From NCBI RefSeq assembly GCF_002443255.2, contig NW_019211455.1, forward strand, positions 12,160,280 through 12,224,279: DNA of 64,000 bases, given 5' to 3'. A program made the translations under genes and the position numbers. Position 1 is the stretch's first letter. Every line of letters begins with the position of its first letter. Below, in pieces: positions 39,701-52,800 of this stretch. The stretch comes from Varroa destructor (lineage: Eukaryota; Arthropoda; Arachnida; Mesostigmata; Varroidae). The notes under the pieces are model-generated. The model was not told the DNA's origin and searched no databases. It saw only the letters and a program-made list of their open reading frames with translations.

Positions 39701-42700
39701 TTATTAGCCAGGTACGTGTGACCCGTCGTATCGAGGCAGCAGCGTGCCGGATGCGATGTCGATGGCGCCTTGAGGACGATGTACTCCTTTTGCTAAGTAT
39801 ATATCTGTATAGGGGCATGTGCAACTGGTCACAGGTCAGCCGTTGCATGAGAACGCACTATACAGCTCGCACGGCAGGTCAGGCGGCAGGAAGGATCGAA
39901 TACCTCCTTGGGGCTACTTCCTTGCAAACGGCCATACGACATCTGGAAAGTGGGTGCTCTAAAACTAAACTTAATTTTTCTGTATTCTTATTTCCAGAAC
40001 AAAGGTTTAATTGCAAAGACCAAATTATCATTCTATATGTGAAAATATAATAATATATATTTGGGTGTTTCCTGCTTGAGACAACTAGAAACTGGTTTCC
40101 ACTCAGTGATGCGACGTATTTTTATGGAGCAAGAATTTTTTTAAGAAGTACAATCATATTTTCTTTATACTGCGTCGCAACATTTAAATATGTTGTATCC
40201 ATTAGGCATGCCATAGACAGATGGCCGTTTAGTTGGCTCCGGTTTAGAATTTGAACTACTTTTTTATTAAATCGATAATGATTTTTGTTTCTCTCCTCTT
40301 TTGTTTCTCTACATGTGAAGACAATTTATCCTTTTATTCGCGATATTGGTTACACATGTCTTTTGGGGCTAACAATTGTATTTCAGAGATGAAAGCTTCA
40401 GACACTCGCGTTCCACTGCCAATAAGGCGCTGCAAACAAACAATGATCCCATGGATGTTATCGGCTCTCATTTCCGTCATGAGTAAAGTAAGTTTCAGTT
40501 TTTTTCGTTGCTTTTCAAGAGTTTTTTTTCTAATTTTATTTTGATTATTTGTTATTATTTTTATTTTGCATCCATTTTTAAGGGTATTCTATCTCTGCAA
40601 TTCTTATTGTACTATGGAATATTTAATTTGACAAGACGTAAATTAGTACAGGTTATAATAGTCATTAATAATATAGTCATTGCATTTCGATTATGGTTTT
40701 GGCAGGTGCAAATGAGCGTATTTTACAAAGATGATTGCGTGGGAGAACTACAGAGAGTCTCGCTGAAAGTCGCAAGAAATATCTACAACCTGATTGATTC
40801 AAGCAAGAGAAGCTTGGCAGTCTCCGATAGGTAATTATCCTGTTTTTTTACTTTTTAAGAGGTAGACAAAGCATGCAATTGGAACGTTTTACCTATGCTG
40901 CTTTTATGTCTGATCATGGCAAATATATTTTGAATTCAACTGAATGGCCGTTAGTTTTGAAGACATTGTGGCGTAAGCATGAACTTCGTATACAAAGCCG
41001 CTTTTTCGGCAGAGTCAGGTATAGCAGTCTACCTTTGAATAACTATTATATGGACGTAAACCTGAATGATTATTTATTCATCCAACATATATATTTGGCA
41101 TTTCTATTTTTATTTGGGTCGAATGGAATGACCTGGGCTATGAACACATCATACAGTAACCATTTTTGACAGCCGAAATATATTTTCATTGTAGGCTAGA
41201 TCACCAAATATCGCAGCTGCTTGCTCCTCAAGCGCCGCTACCAAAACCTGTGAGATTCCCAGGTGGAGAGGTAATCTTCCCGTTGATGCAGTCTGTTATA
41301 GAAAAGAAAATCCTTGGGTAAGTAGGGGTATATAGGGGTATACTACTTTCCGTATGGTAAATACTGTATTAGTGTATCTACTACGTTTCTCGCTGGAAAC
41401 AGAATCAATAGTTAAAACAAAATCTATATGTATTATGCTACTATGGTGCGTGCTATTCATGTTGCTGGGACATGCATAACAATACAGTCTTCGTGTTCGT
41501 AAATACCAAATATAGTTCGTGAGCTTAGATAACATTGATGTAGGCTTATCGCACTGTTTGAATAATAAACGACCTTGAATGTGTACCCCTCCGCCTCCCG
41601 CCCTTTTAGAATGGACTCCGAACCTGTGACAGCTGGGCCAAGTTTCACGGTAGTGGAAAAACGAATTGAAGCAGTGGCAGAGCTCGAGCGAGCAATAGAG
41701 TGCGGTCTTTTAATGTCCACAACTTCATCGTTGTCCGCAGCCCAGGTAAAGAAACTTCAAGTGACAACAGGCGTTTCGCGGCTAGGAGAAGAGGTCGCAA
41801 AACTTGTGACGAGTGGCTATAAAATCGCTAAGAGTTGCTTGTTAGTTTATTAGGTTTTAAGGGTCGCTAATATTTCAATTTGTCCAGGGTGGCTGCAAAT
41901 GATGACAATGTAAAAAAGTACCTATGCGTTAAAATAGGAACGACTTAGTCTAGCTAGAATATTTATAACAAAAACTCTGTTTTTTGACTAGACCTTTTTT
42001 CTTCTGGGCTGGCTGAATGGTCTTCGAAATATATGACTCTACGTAAAAGTATTGTTTATGTATTTCCGTACGGTAGTAACACCGCTTCAGCGCAAGTGTT
42101 ACTCCGTCTATAGCCATCTCGTTAAACGTATCCTTTAATAGCGAAGATACTAACGTCAACTATGAACCTAACAATCTGAGTAGGTTTTCATTGAGAATCT
42201 GAAAAATGAAGAAGAGCCACTTGACCCTACTGTTATCTCTTGGATAGAGGAGCAAATCGAGAACGAGCCCGCGTTTGCCGATTTCGAGAAGCATTTCAAT
42301 GCTGTATTTACATTACCATTTTTAATGACTAAGGTATGGGTTTGTTTGTTTATTTTAAAGTATGTGTGATTTTGTAGGCTCAGTTAAGGGCTAATGGTAA
42401 TAATTATATGTAGCAATTTATCGTGATCCAAATTTAATGCGAGAGTTATTGTTGTTTCAAGCAATTATTTTTTTTACCCTTTCGAAATTTCTCTTTTAAC
42501 AACGATTTTAATTAAAACCAAATTTTTTCGACGTCAGCCTAACTAATAGTAGAACATTGGTTTTCTTCCTTATCTATGCGATTATTGGCGTGGTGCAAAA
42601 TTAGATCGAAGTTCCTGAAGTGAAACCTATGGTTGATTTTGATGACGTCAATACCAAAAAGAAGCGTAAAGATATTAGTTTTCGGCGAAAGAGGGGATCT

Positions 42701-43090
42701 AAAAAACCCTGGATCAAGGTAAGTCAAGTTTCCTTCGCAACCTATCATTCCCCTATTGTATTTAATTATATTATGTTTCCTATACACTGTTTTTTAGATG
42801 GAACGGAACTTTATAAATCCTTCATAAAATAAATCTAGGGATTTTCTGCGTTACTACAATTTTTTCCTTTCAATTTGTTTTAGGCGCGCTGGGATAAGCA
42901 CAGACAGGACAAGTTAAAGGCGGAACTGACCGAAGCTGAGGTAGTTCCTGTGGATATCGACGTCAGTGTCGAGCGGGCAGATGAAGAGATTATAAGTCCG
43001 CCAGAGTCGCCAGTCAATGTTGCTGAACCAGGTGACATTGTGTTTATCAGAGTACAGAATTTTGCCGACTCATCGAGGCCAAAATCTTGA
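36800..43090 (+). CDS. SNAPC4: snRNA-activating protein complex subunit 4 (SNAP190-like, Myb repeats)
   Basis: SNAPC4 is the large DNA-binding subunit of SNAPc, which recognises the proximal sequence element of snRNA promoters for RNA polymerases II and III. Twelve exons join in phase to 728 residues: 36800-37009, 37316-37438, 37700-38068, 38469-38695, 39708-39949, 40387-40487, 40706-40830, 41195-41317, 41610-41805, 42184-42333, 42605-42718, 42884-43090. Family landmarks in the human order are an N-terminal LELNLAYQDLVQ helix, PPPSEEKVVKD, the KKWVAKDLLRLEESV segment, then Myb-type repeats (VDWLCIAVIDFAG, PDWEAIAAACNKHVVQCW, YVPWLRIGKELNTF, and W-x-LEDD with NWSQVSRCMRTHYTARTAGQ), and a C-terminal ENEPAF...FTLPFL motif matching human. 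A lysine-rich patch (KKKRKD, RRKRG) follows. It is about half the human length, because the long Ser/Pro-rich region is missing. The ninth exon's donor (gtgacg) and the 39708 acceptor are weak. Confidence 0.9.
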
Positions 43091-46000
43091 AGAGCGCCAC
43101 GTTAGGGCAGTACTTTCTTATCTGTACCTCTGTCGTATACCGCAAAGTGTCTATCATCAGCCGGCTAATCAAGCTATCAGCCGCGTTTAATTTCGACAGT
43201 TGTACCGAGTACTCACAATTGATTTCACCAAGAGAAACATTGGAAGTGATGCAAGTATATAGACAAAGTCGCACTCGGCAAAGGTTTAATTTTTTTCAAC
43301 TTTGAACTAACGAAATGACGTAATTGTGCATATCTGTGCTAGTAATAAATTTATTTAGGAACTCTTCAAGTCCCGAGCTAAGACATTTTCGTTCCAGTCG
43401 AGCGAGTTGATAAGCTCAATGTTAATAAATGAACGAAACGTTTTATCTTGCGAGGCTAGATATTGTAAGGGGCAAAAATGTGCTTCACTTTATTAACAAC
43501 ACGGTTGTAACCATAGCACACTAAGGATCTCATTAACTTTGTTGAACGCACAGTTACCGGAAGGTAATTAGGTGGAAGAAATCCCATATCAAATTTTCTA
43601 AATAAGACACGATAAAGCTACCAGACAAATAGACGTTGTGGTAATTCAAGATCAGTAACAATTCTATTGGGAGTGCATGTTGTACAGAATGTGGCCGGCA
43701 CCTCCAACGGCATGTGTGTAACATTAGGCTTAAATGTTTATAGAGGACGAAAATAATTAATATGCGAGATAATATTATGTAATTAATACATTAATGCCAA
43801 AGCGAGTAATAAATTCAAATGCCAATATGGAACCACTAACTTGGAAATTTTGATAAAGACAGAAGATGATACGTTGCAAACAGCTTTATCTGTAGAGAGC
43901 GCTTAGTTAATCGGTTTAATCATTAAGAAATTTCCATTGAGCTAAACCAAGTGAAAAAAATACCAGATATGGACAAAAATAAATTTTGATGTCTACTTCG
44001 TAAAGCTTTTATTCCATCATACCTTTAAAATCTTATAGAGAAATATTTATATAGAAAATCGAATATTATATGTTTTAAGCATAGAGTCTCTCCTGGACCA
44101 AAAGCTGAACTTTTTAATAATCCTGAATTAAAAAGCTAACATTTTGAAATAGACACGCTTGTTTCGTGTTTGGAGTCAGTAGTACTAAAACCATTAATTT
44201 TGAAAACAATAGTTGATAATTGCAATTTGTGAAAGTTACCCGATTAACTTTATTCAAATGCTGGTCCAATGATTTTGTGCATAACGTTGAAACGCGATTT
44301 ATGCACGACTACGATACGTGGTAAATTAATTCCTCAACAAATCAAATTTTAAAACATACAGTTTCTCGTTTGTTATGAATCTGAACAATAACAACTATGA
44401 TTATCGAATACGAAGTAACCCCATAAAATCATTAACGAATAAATATTAGTCGAATCAGTCGCATTGATCTGTGACTAAATGCCAAGGGCCACTAATTCAG
44501 TTCGGAGTCAAGTTTAATTTTGACCCATCTTCAAAATAATATGTAGCTATACGAGCAAATGTTCATCTGTTCGTTCTCCAACCATTAGCGCTCCATGCCG
44601 ATGTAACCTGACCAATCCTAGAGTGTCTCGCTACCTCCGAAATAAATTATTTAATGAATTATTACATTAATAGGGTACGATAGTTGGTAGTGCACGGATC
44701 ATAGACCAGCGATTAGTTTACTAGTCAAGTTCCGCATAGAGAATTTAAAAGCATGTTTATAGATCGGCCAGCGGTTGTCCCTTACCTGCGAAAAATGTAT
44801 TCTGACGCCAGGGGTCATCAAGACAAAGGAACAACCGCCGTACAACGAATACAATTATTCGCATTATAGTATTTGATCGAAGAGTTTTACAGTCAAATTA
44901 AAATGTGCGATATACATTAAACATACCCGTTCTCTTTTTAGTATCATTTACACTATATATTTATATTCAAGCTATCAGTTATGAACTAACTGGAAGTGGA
45001 TAATGATGCTACATAATATTTCATACGATTCACACAATTGAAATCATAAAAAAATCAGCTTGAAACAGTCGTGTTACTCTTTTTTCCAACTGCTTCATCT
45101 GCGCAGATTGATCTGCGCTTTAGCAATTAGTGTATTGAATAGGTAAAATCGTACATCGTCGAGTGTATCAGCAACCATCACATTCGACAAGGATTACCCT
45201 TCTTTCGTCCTTTGTGTTCCTCTGGTGGTAACCTCTCGTACCTTCAGCTTGATGAGTAGATCACAAGACATGGAATGCTGAAGTCTCAAGCGTCTTGCAG
45301 GCTCGATTTACTTCGCAGTGCCGTTTGCTTGGAACGTGGCATCTATTGAGGAGAAGAAGCAGAAAAGTTAGCAAACATTAACGTGCATTAAGAACGGCCA
45401 TCATATTAATACTCCAAATAAACAGACAACGAAGATAACAACAGAAAATAATATTTAACGGCACTGTATATCTTGTTAACTTAGTTCAACTATATAAAAT
45501 ACTAATAAGTGTATTTAATTATTATAGACATGAAAGATAGCAAAAGCGCTTCGGTGAAGCTTTTTCGTGAAGCACAACATGGCCTGATCTGACAAAGAAA
45601 GTAAAATGCTAGGTTTGTCCAAACGCGAGTACCGTTTTCTAATTTTTGTTTTTAGCTAGAAAATTTTTTTTCTTTACAGTGGTCATTAATAGAGCTTTAG
45701 AACGGGATTGGGTCTAGCTGAAATGCATCAGATGATTGCTACGGTTTTTGTACCGGGTTTGTTTCTACTATCAATCATATCTATAATTATCATTCACGCC
45801 CTCAGTCTCATTCGGAAAGACGAGTAGTCGTCGGTTGGTGATCCCATTCGTCTTTACCCTTAAATTACCCTTAAATCCCTTACATTACCTCAGAGAGCAC
45901 TGTCTATAATTCAGAAAAAATGTGTTATCTAAATTTAGGGGTCCTAAGACGTCCCCTTGCTCAGCGACTGTAAAGGAGAGGTAAATAAACTAAGAGAATA

Positions 46001-47559
46001 CTTCGTCTCTTATTGTGGAAATCATAAGAATTGGAAATAGGTTTAATTTAAGTTCACTCTCAGCTATTATGATAATCTTATTTAAATGTTTGTTTTTCTC
46101 TTCTTATTGATATGCTCAAGTTCAGTAGTTTGTCTACTTAATTTCAAACACACGTAATATACGGGTGTTTGGTTAATATCACTTTCGTGATTAATGCTCT
46201 TCGCATGTTTAATTAAGCTTGTTTTGAATACAGATGAATATAAGGTAGTATAATGTAGAACATTCCTTTGCTAGAAGCTTCTCAGCCACAATACAGGATC
46301 ATCATAACCTTCAAGCAGCTTAGAGAAAATTGGATGATTTAAACTGTGAACTGGAATAATACACTGTTCACCTGATTCGCAATCTGCGCGTTTTATTAAG
46401 TGGATGGTTCATTAAGAAAAGCACGCCGACTGGAAAAGCCACCGGAATTTATTTCAGTCATGATAAGTACTGGATCAATAATCCAGTAATAATAAAATAA
46501 TAATAATAATAAAAGTTACCAGTGGAATTTATATTTCATGCAGCAATTAGCAGGGTTGCATTATACCGGAAGAGCTTCGTTATGTCGTTGTGAAGGAGTG
46601 ACACACTTTGCTAGATTACTACACAAGTTTGCATCCAACCAAACCCAAGTACTAAATCCCGATAAACATGTTTTCCTGAATACGATGGTAAGCTTCTTAA
46701 ACGGTTGTCGACAAGACAGACCGGAGCGAGCTCAGCAGAATGTCGAAAGAAATTGGTAATTGGCGTGGCGGTAATTTACATAACGCTACCAATAGTAGCA
46801 CGAGCACATATTACGTTTATAGAGCGCAGTTATCGCTAGGGAAGTGTGGCATCTACATTGGATAGATAAACCTACTAGGCAACTTTTCGATATAACGTCT
46901 ATACGCACTCATTATAATAACCATTGACATATCAAACTCGCGGCCTGAGGTGTCTTGCATCCGTTTTCGCCTAGTAAAGCTAGTAAAGCTTTTACTAGAT
47001 CCCGTATGTTTGTTGGTGCCATCTTAACGAAAACCACATTTTGATTTGTTTCCCTTGCATTAAGACGTAATACCCGTCGCGGGTTAAAATGCAGCAGTGT
47101 TTTTGTTGAAGATGTGCAGGGGAATTGTCCAGAAGTTTTCACTGTGTACTCGTATAGCATACGTGTCAACACAATTGGAACGAATCGTGTCGATATCTTT
47201 TTTTTTTTGGAGGTTAAATAAAAAATACTACAACATAACAGTATACGAAGACTTACAAAAGAATGTATAAACGCAGAATGCTTATAATAGCACTTTTAAC
47301 CTACGGAGAAACTGGGCAGTTACAAGATTTAAAGCAAGCATTAAAGCGAAGTAGGCCTGAAAGAACAAATGGATATGTTTAACAATAAACCGAAGCGTAA
47401 TATAAAGCGACACATCAAACTGCTCGATCAGTGTGTCGCTCGATGTACCATGAGCGATAAAGTATTGACTGATTTTTTTTTTTTTAACTAGATTGTATTA
47501 CATCCGTATCAGATCGGAATTGGTATCATTTGAAAGCTGAGACTTAGCTGATGGGCCAA
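43091..47559. other. Intergenic AT-rich DNA
   Basis: An exact inverted repeat (GCGCAGAT, TG, ATCTGCGC) lies at 45101-45118. An AAT run lies at about 46493-46512. Open frames at 46538-46759 (plus) and 46912-47172 (minus) show no family motif and are not called. There is no supported gene between the end of SNAPC4 and the mariner relic. Confidence 0.45.
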
Positions 47560-48352
47560 AATAGTTAGGATGCGTTCATACAGATTCAAAATAGAGCATC
47601 TTGAACAGGGATGAAACTTGTGTATTCGCTATGTTTCACAGTTTTATCGTGATAAACGCATAAATGCTTCACAAGCATATAAAAAAATGCATGGTAAAAG
47701 TATCGGCGCGAAGATGGTTCTCTCGTTTTCGTTTCGGAAATTTTAATGCAAAAAATCCTCGTCGTAATTGTCTGCTAATTCCAAAAAAGGTCCATGGAAC
47801 ACGCGCAAGGCTGACACGTGACCAGCTACAACATTGCCAAGGAACTAAACAGTTTTAGACCATTTGAATTGGCTACAAAAGGAAACTCGAGGTTCGTGGT
47901 CGACACGAATCGGCGACCCAAAAAGGACTCATCGACCGTAGTTCAATTTGCGATTACAACACTAATGTACAAAAGTTCAGGCTGACGCCAAAACCGGTAA
48001 CTGCATATAATTTTCTGGGAGCGGAAACCAGTCGTGCATTTTGTTACTGCCGCTTGGCGAAATTATTTATTTGGGGCTTTGTTGTCAACACAAATGGAAA
48101 CCCATTTAAAAAACTGACCGAAAAAATAGGAGAGGAAAGGCATCGTCTTTTATTACGACAATTTCAAATCACATATATCCTTCTCTTTATCAATTGCCGT
48201 AATTGTTTGCTCAGAAACCACGTAAGTTCCACAGCAGTGAAATGATGGCCTTTCCAGAAAAATGGCAAAAAATCACCAATTAAAATAGCGCATATTTAAT
48301 TCAGTGGTGTTATCCAAAATTTATTAGCTGCAAAATCAAAAAATCCTAACTT
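47560..48352 (+). mobile_element. Decayed mariner-family DNA transposon
   Basis: The plus strand reads as a broken mariner transposase across several frames: YVSQFYRDKRINASQAYKK, then VSARRWFSRFRFGNFN (the helix-turn-helix WFxRFrxGdf block), YKRKLEV with LIDRSSICDY, and the C-terminal MMAFPEKWQKITN before a stop. Frame changes and stops separate the pieces. The DDE/D core between about 47950 and 48150 is badly eroded. Short inverted ends AGTTAGGAT (47563-47571) and ATCCTAACT (48343-48351) may be remnants of terminal repeats. The element cannot encode an active enzyme. Confidence 0.7.
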
Positions 48353-48644
48353 TCTGACAACTCAGTATATACATAATTACTGCGTTAGTGATAGGGGGCA
48401 CATAGACGAACTATTCATAAGGAAAGCATTTTTTTTTCGACACGTCGAACATCGCATCATGCGTTCAAAGTTATTATTATTAAAAAAAAAGCTTTTAAAT
48501 CTATATATTTTAGAAATCGGTTATTCGTTTTAACATAAGGACACAAACAATTTTTATTGTAGAAGATTTAAACGTTTATTATATTTCACTCTTATTGCCA
48601 TTTCCTCATTTAAGACTTATGATTCTGTAGTGATCGATAGCCTC

Positions 48645-48881
48645 TTACCTGATCAGGTGTTTATGGTTGCTATACAGCTTTTCTAATATTTTATCACGCG
48701 CATCATGTAGTAGTTGGCAGTCGAGATCAAAATAACCCAGAATAGAACATGGTGTTACCGCGGTATTTAAGAGGTATAGAAGCACAGAAAATGCTAATGA
48801 TATAGATGGCGCGCTCGTATGGTCCCTCGAACGTATTTTCGACGCGACTGCGCTCGACAAAACGGACATTTCACCACACAT
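48645..48881 (-). other. Possible alternative C-terminal MAO exon with a membrane segment
   Basis: This minus-strand open frame contains a hydrophobic run (ISLAFSVLLYLLNTAVTPC) followed by a charged tail and a stop. A CAG acceptor lies just upstream (GCCGACAG). Splicing from a possible GAAG/gtgcaa donor inside the last MAO exon would be in phase. If used, it would give the enzyme a C-terminal membrane anchor. The donor and the pyrimidine tract are weak, so this is a conjecture. Confidence 0.25.
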
Positions 48882-49846
48882 ATCTGTCGGCGTATTGGAT
48901 GACGCCGCGTAAGGTGCATAAAGGTGCTTAAGTTATCCAACTTTTTTAGGCTTTATCAAACAGGTCCATTTTACCAAACGCCCGCTGACTAAAGTGAAAA
49001 TATTCAAAATTGAAAACGTAAAATTTTATTTCAACTTGTTGTATCGAAAATGTTTGATTTGTTCACCCAAATATGTATATGGCCAGCTTTATGGTCTTTC
49101 GAAACACATCCGCACGCTGTAACGAAATATTGAAAATGGTAAGTATACTGTTATGAATTAATGGAAGAAATATTTTCTGAACGAAATGAGTTTGGTCTTT
49201 CAATAAGACCTATATCTGGCTAGACTGAGATCTTGCACAAGTTATACGTAGCAGATGTACCAAATTTAAACAAGCTGTGAGCTAATGCGATACTGCACGA
49301 CGAGATTAATAAACACAAAGGCGAACATAATCAGGCGGAGTGTACAGTAGATATATTGCAACGCCATAGGATTACAAGAAGCTGCAAGCGGGCACTCAGC
49401 GAGTGATGTGGGGCACGGAACAACGGATTCACTTACTGAACACCGTGTCTAGTCTCCGAATGCTCTGTGAACTTACGACGCACAATTGCTGTTGCTGTTG
49501 AGAACCCAGTGTATCCTGTTGTCTCACCCAGAGTAAGTGGTCATTTCGTTTACTATGAAAAGGTCATTATTGCGACATCGTGGGGCTGTCTTTACCACCT
49601 GTGAACGTTTGAAGGTTAGCCGTCATTTCTCTGAGCGTTACGATTGGCACTGTTGCTGATACTGGTCATTGTTTGGGGTCGCAAAACTGTTACTTTCTTG
49701 ACTGTGACTAATATATTCCCCTCCCCTCCCCCCTTCCCCCGCACCTTCGGTGAATCGTCGTTGCTGTTATTGTTTTAGCCGTTGATTTCATCTTGGCTGT
49801 AGTGGCCGCCCGGGTGACTGTAGGACTGAGGACTACGGCAGCAGGG

Positions 49847-52800
49847 CTAATGGTTTGTTTCGGCACAACAGTAATCAACAGCAGTTGCCTTAGTCGACAA
49901 AGTGTTATTTGCACCTTCGCTTATGATGATTTCCTTGGCGGCTCGTTCGCCAGCCATAATTGCCCCACTCATGAAGCCCAACCATTCCGTCGCCGTATCG
50001 CTTCCGGCGTAATGAATCTGTCCAATTGGGTCGCTCAGAACGCTGAAGGAGTAAAATATAAATTTGTTGTTACATACATCGTAATATTTATAGTTACCAA
50101 GGGCCAAATCATTACCGACATTTCTGACTTGAGATGGAGACGAAAGTTAGTTGTTGAGTCGTTAAGCCTCTGTGACCGTTCTGGTACTTATAATTCAAGG
50201 AAGATCTATTATTATTTGTAAGTAACACCTTTAATTAATTGATTTATTAATAATAACTCATAATTTATACTAATAATAATACAGTAGAATTTAGAACTCG
50301 GGGCTAAATGCACTGATAATCATGCATGAAATCGTTGTCCTATTGCACTTGTAGGGCTTTTATTTACGTGATCCTGGTGCGGTTTTACCTTTTAAAAGTG
50401 GTTAATACACCTGGCGGCATCAAACTTGAATAACAACCGCCTGAATATTCGTCGTTCATCCAGTTGTGTTCTTCGTATTTAGTAAACTGAAAAGAATAGC
50501 CATCCTGTATAACAGCTGCAATAGCGGTGTTGTAGTGGGCGAACAAAATTAACTTCAAATAGATGCGAAGGGTGACCGCTTTGGTGTTTTTGATCAACTT
50601 CATGCAGAGTAACAATGATCTCACTTGCGAGGTCACACACTTCGGAAACTATCATTAGTTATCTTGATCGACAACTATGACTCTAATCATTAGTTGATGT
50701 TCATTGACTGACAATGTCGGCAGACGACGGAGTATTGCAAATAGCGGTCGGACTATGTGACGAGCATAGTTCTGAAGTACGAACGTAGTACCATATGTAG
50801 GCAAGTACGTTAACGCATTGCGAATAGATTGCTCCAACATATAACATGTGATGATAGCTCAATTAAAACTAATGATACCAACATTGTAAGCAAGTGTTGA
50901 ATTGAATGCTTTGGCAATGGTCGTAACAAAGTTGTCTCGCCGCGTTTCCCATTTTTCATTGAGAAATTTACGGGCTTTGTCGCCAACGACGAATCCGGTC
51001 AGAGATGGACAGCTACAATCAGGTTTGCTGTCGTCAAGTATCGACGTCACGTAGTCTTCTTGATCGGACATTATTTCGATAGCTCCAGAGAAGCCCATCG
51101 ACCTCCAGAACGTCTCCTTCAATGTGATTCATTGCAAACGAGAACTAGTCATTCACATCGATGTCGTTATTTTTCAAAATTATCATGCGCAAATTGTTCA
51201 GCTATCGTACGGTACGATATCAAAATTTATCTATACTCACAATGGTAGTGTATTTCATAAAGGGTCTTGGTAAACGAACTATATAAGTTGTTATATTTAG
51301 GATCCAGGTTTAAAATCTGCGTTTCTTTCTTTTCCCTGTTGTGAGATGTTTCCACGAAATAGAAAACTTCCATACACATAGATGTAATAAGCACGTAGAG
51401 CTTTTACCGCTAGCACATAGAAACACACTTGTTTAATGAAGACAAATTACAGGAGCGAGTGGCATAGAAAAAAATGCTTTGAAAGGTGTTTTACTGAGGA
51501 TTATATTACGCCAGATAGCCATTATAATATATACGAAGCAACACATCTGAAATCATGCGCTCACCTTGTAGTAAAGCTGAACTTTCCAAGCGGAGCCCAT
51601 GGGCATCCTCTGCTGAAGTTGAATCCTGTGGGACCCAACAGAGGGTCGAAAATGAATCTTCGTCATCAAATGTGGAGACATGGCTAATATTGCATGCGAT
51701 CCCATAAAGTTCCTGCCATCTTCACATACAACGTGGACGGCAGTTGAACCGTGTGTTATCGACACTACAGGACATTTCAGTTTCACGCGCCCTAAAAAGT
51801 TAATAGAGAAGTTTGATTACACGTGCGACTTCATACATTACTGACTGCCAATTAGGTAGCAATGTAATAACATATGCATAGTCTGACTCGCGTGCAGGCG
51901 ATCTCCGAAGACAAACGAAGCTTATTTTTTAATCGGAGTACTTAGGAGTGAACACTTGACCACCTTTTCATCAACACGTCTATCGACTTCCATTTTCAGT
52001 CCATTTTATTATATAATAAAGAGAATCAATCTGTTCCAGCCGATTTTTGTTCGTTGAATGGTATATGAAAAATGCATGTTCTATCCAGGATACTACCCTG
52101 AAACCTTCGCACGTCTTAATGAGATACAAGATTATGGGTCGTTGCTTTAGGCTAAATAATTTCGCATGCTTCCAACAACGAGAGAATGTTACAAATGTGC
52201 CGTGCTGTCCATTCGCGCGTACCAAGGTAGGCCCGATTAAAACAACGCGATTAGTGAGTACTTAGTCAAACGAGTGTCGGGCATGTGTGCATAGGGCGAA
52301 TAAGGATCACCACTAAGCGACCAGTTCAAATATTTCTTCGGATATTCCTTTTGCGTATGCTGTTATTCTATAGAATATCGTTTTTAAAACCATAGTATGT
52401 ACTTATCAGTTTATACCTATCAGCGTTAACTCTCAAGTACACACGTACATTTAAGAGAGGCGGCCATCGCTTCAGGAAGTTTCTGCATACCCCCAAGGAG
52501 CTTCATTTCTTGTGCGCCACCGGTAACTGCCGTTAGATGTTCCAGTCCTTCGGATTGTCGAGCAATCCATAATGCATATAGAAGAGAAATTTCAAATGGT
52601 TCGCAGGCCATATTAACTTGAATATACCAGGTTCCGAGGTCACGACACTCACTAAAAAGCGGAGGTTATACACAGTGGAAATAAAGTACCAGAAAAGGTG
52701 GCTTTTGTTCTTGTAGTAGAGACATGTATTAGAAGAAAGTCAACTATCGATTATTTCACAGCGGAAAAGGAAAAACAGTCTGATCAGCGGCGGTCGTTTA

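Noticed and set aside
46538..47172. Open frames at 46538-46759 (plus) and 46912-47172 (minus) as possible genes or transposon parts
   Set aside because: I could not match them to mariner or any family, and they have no consistent splice borders.
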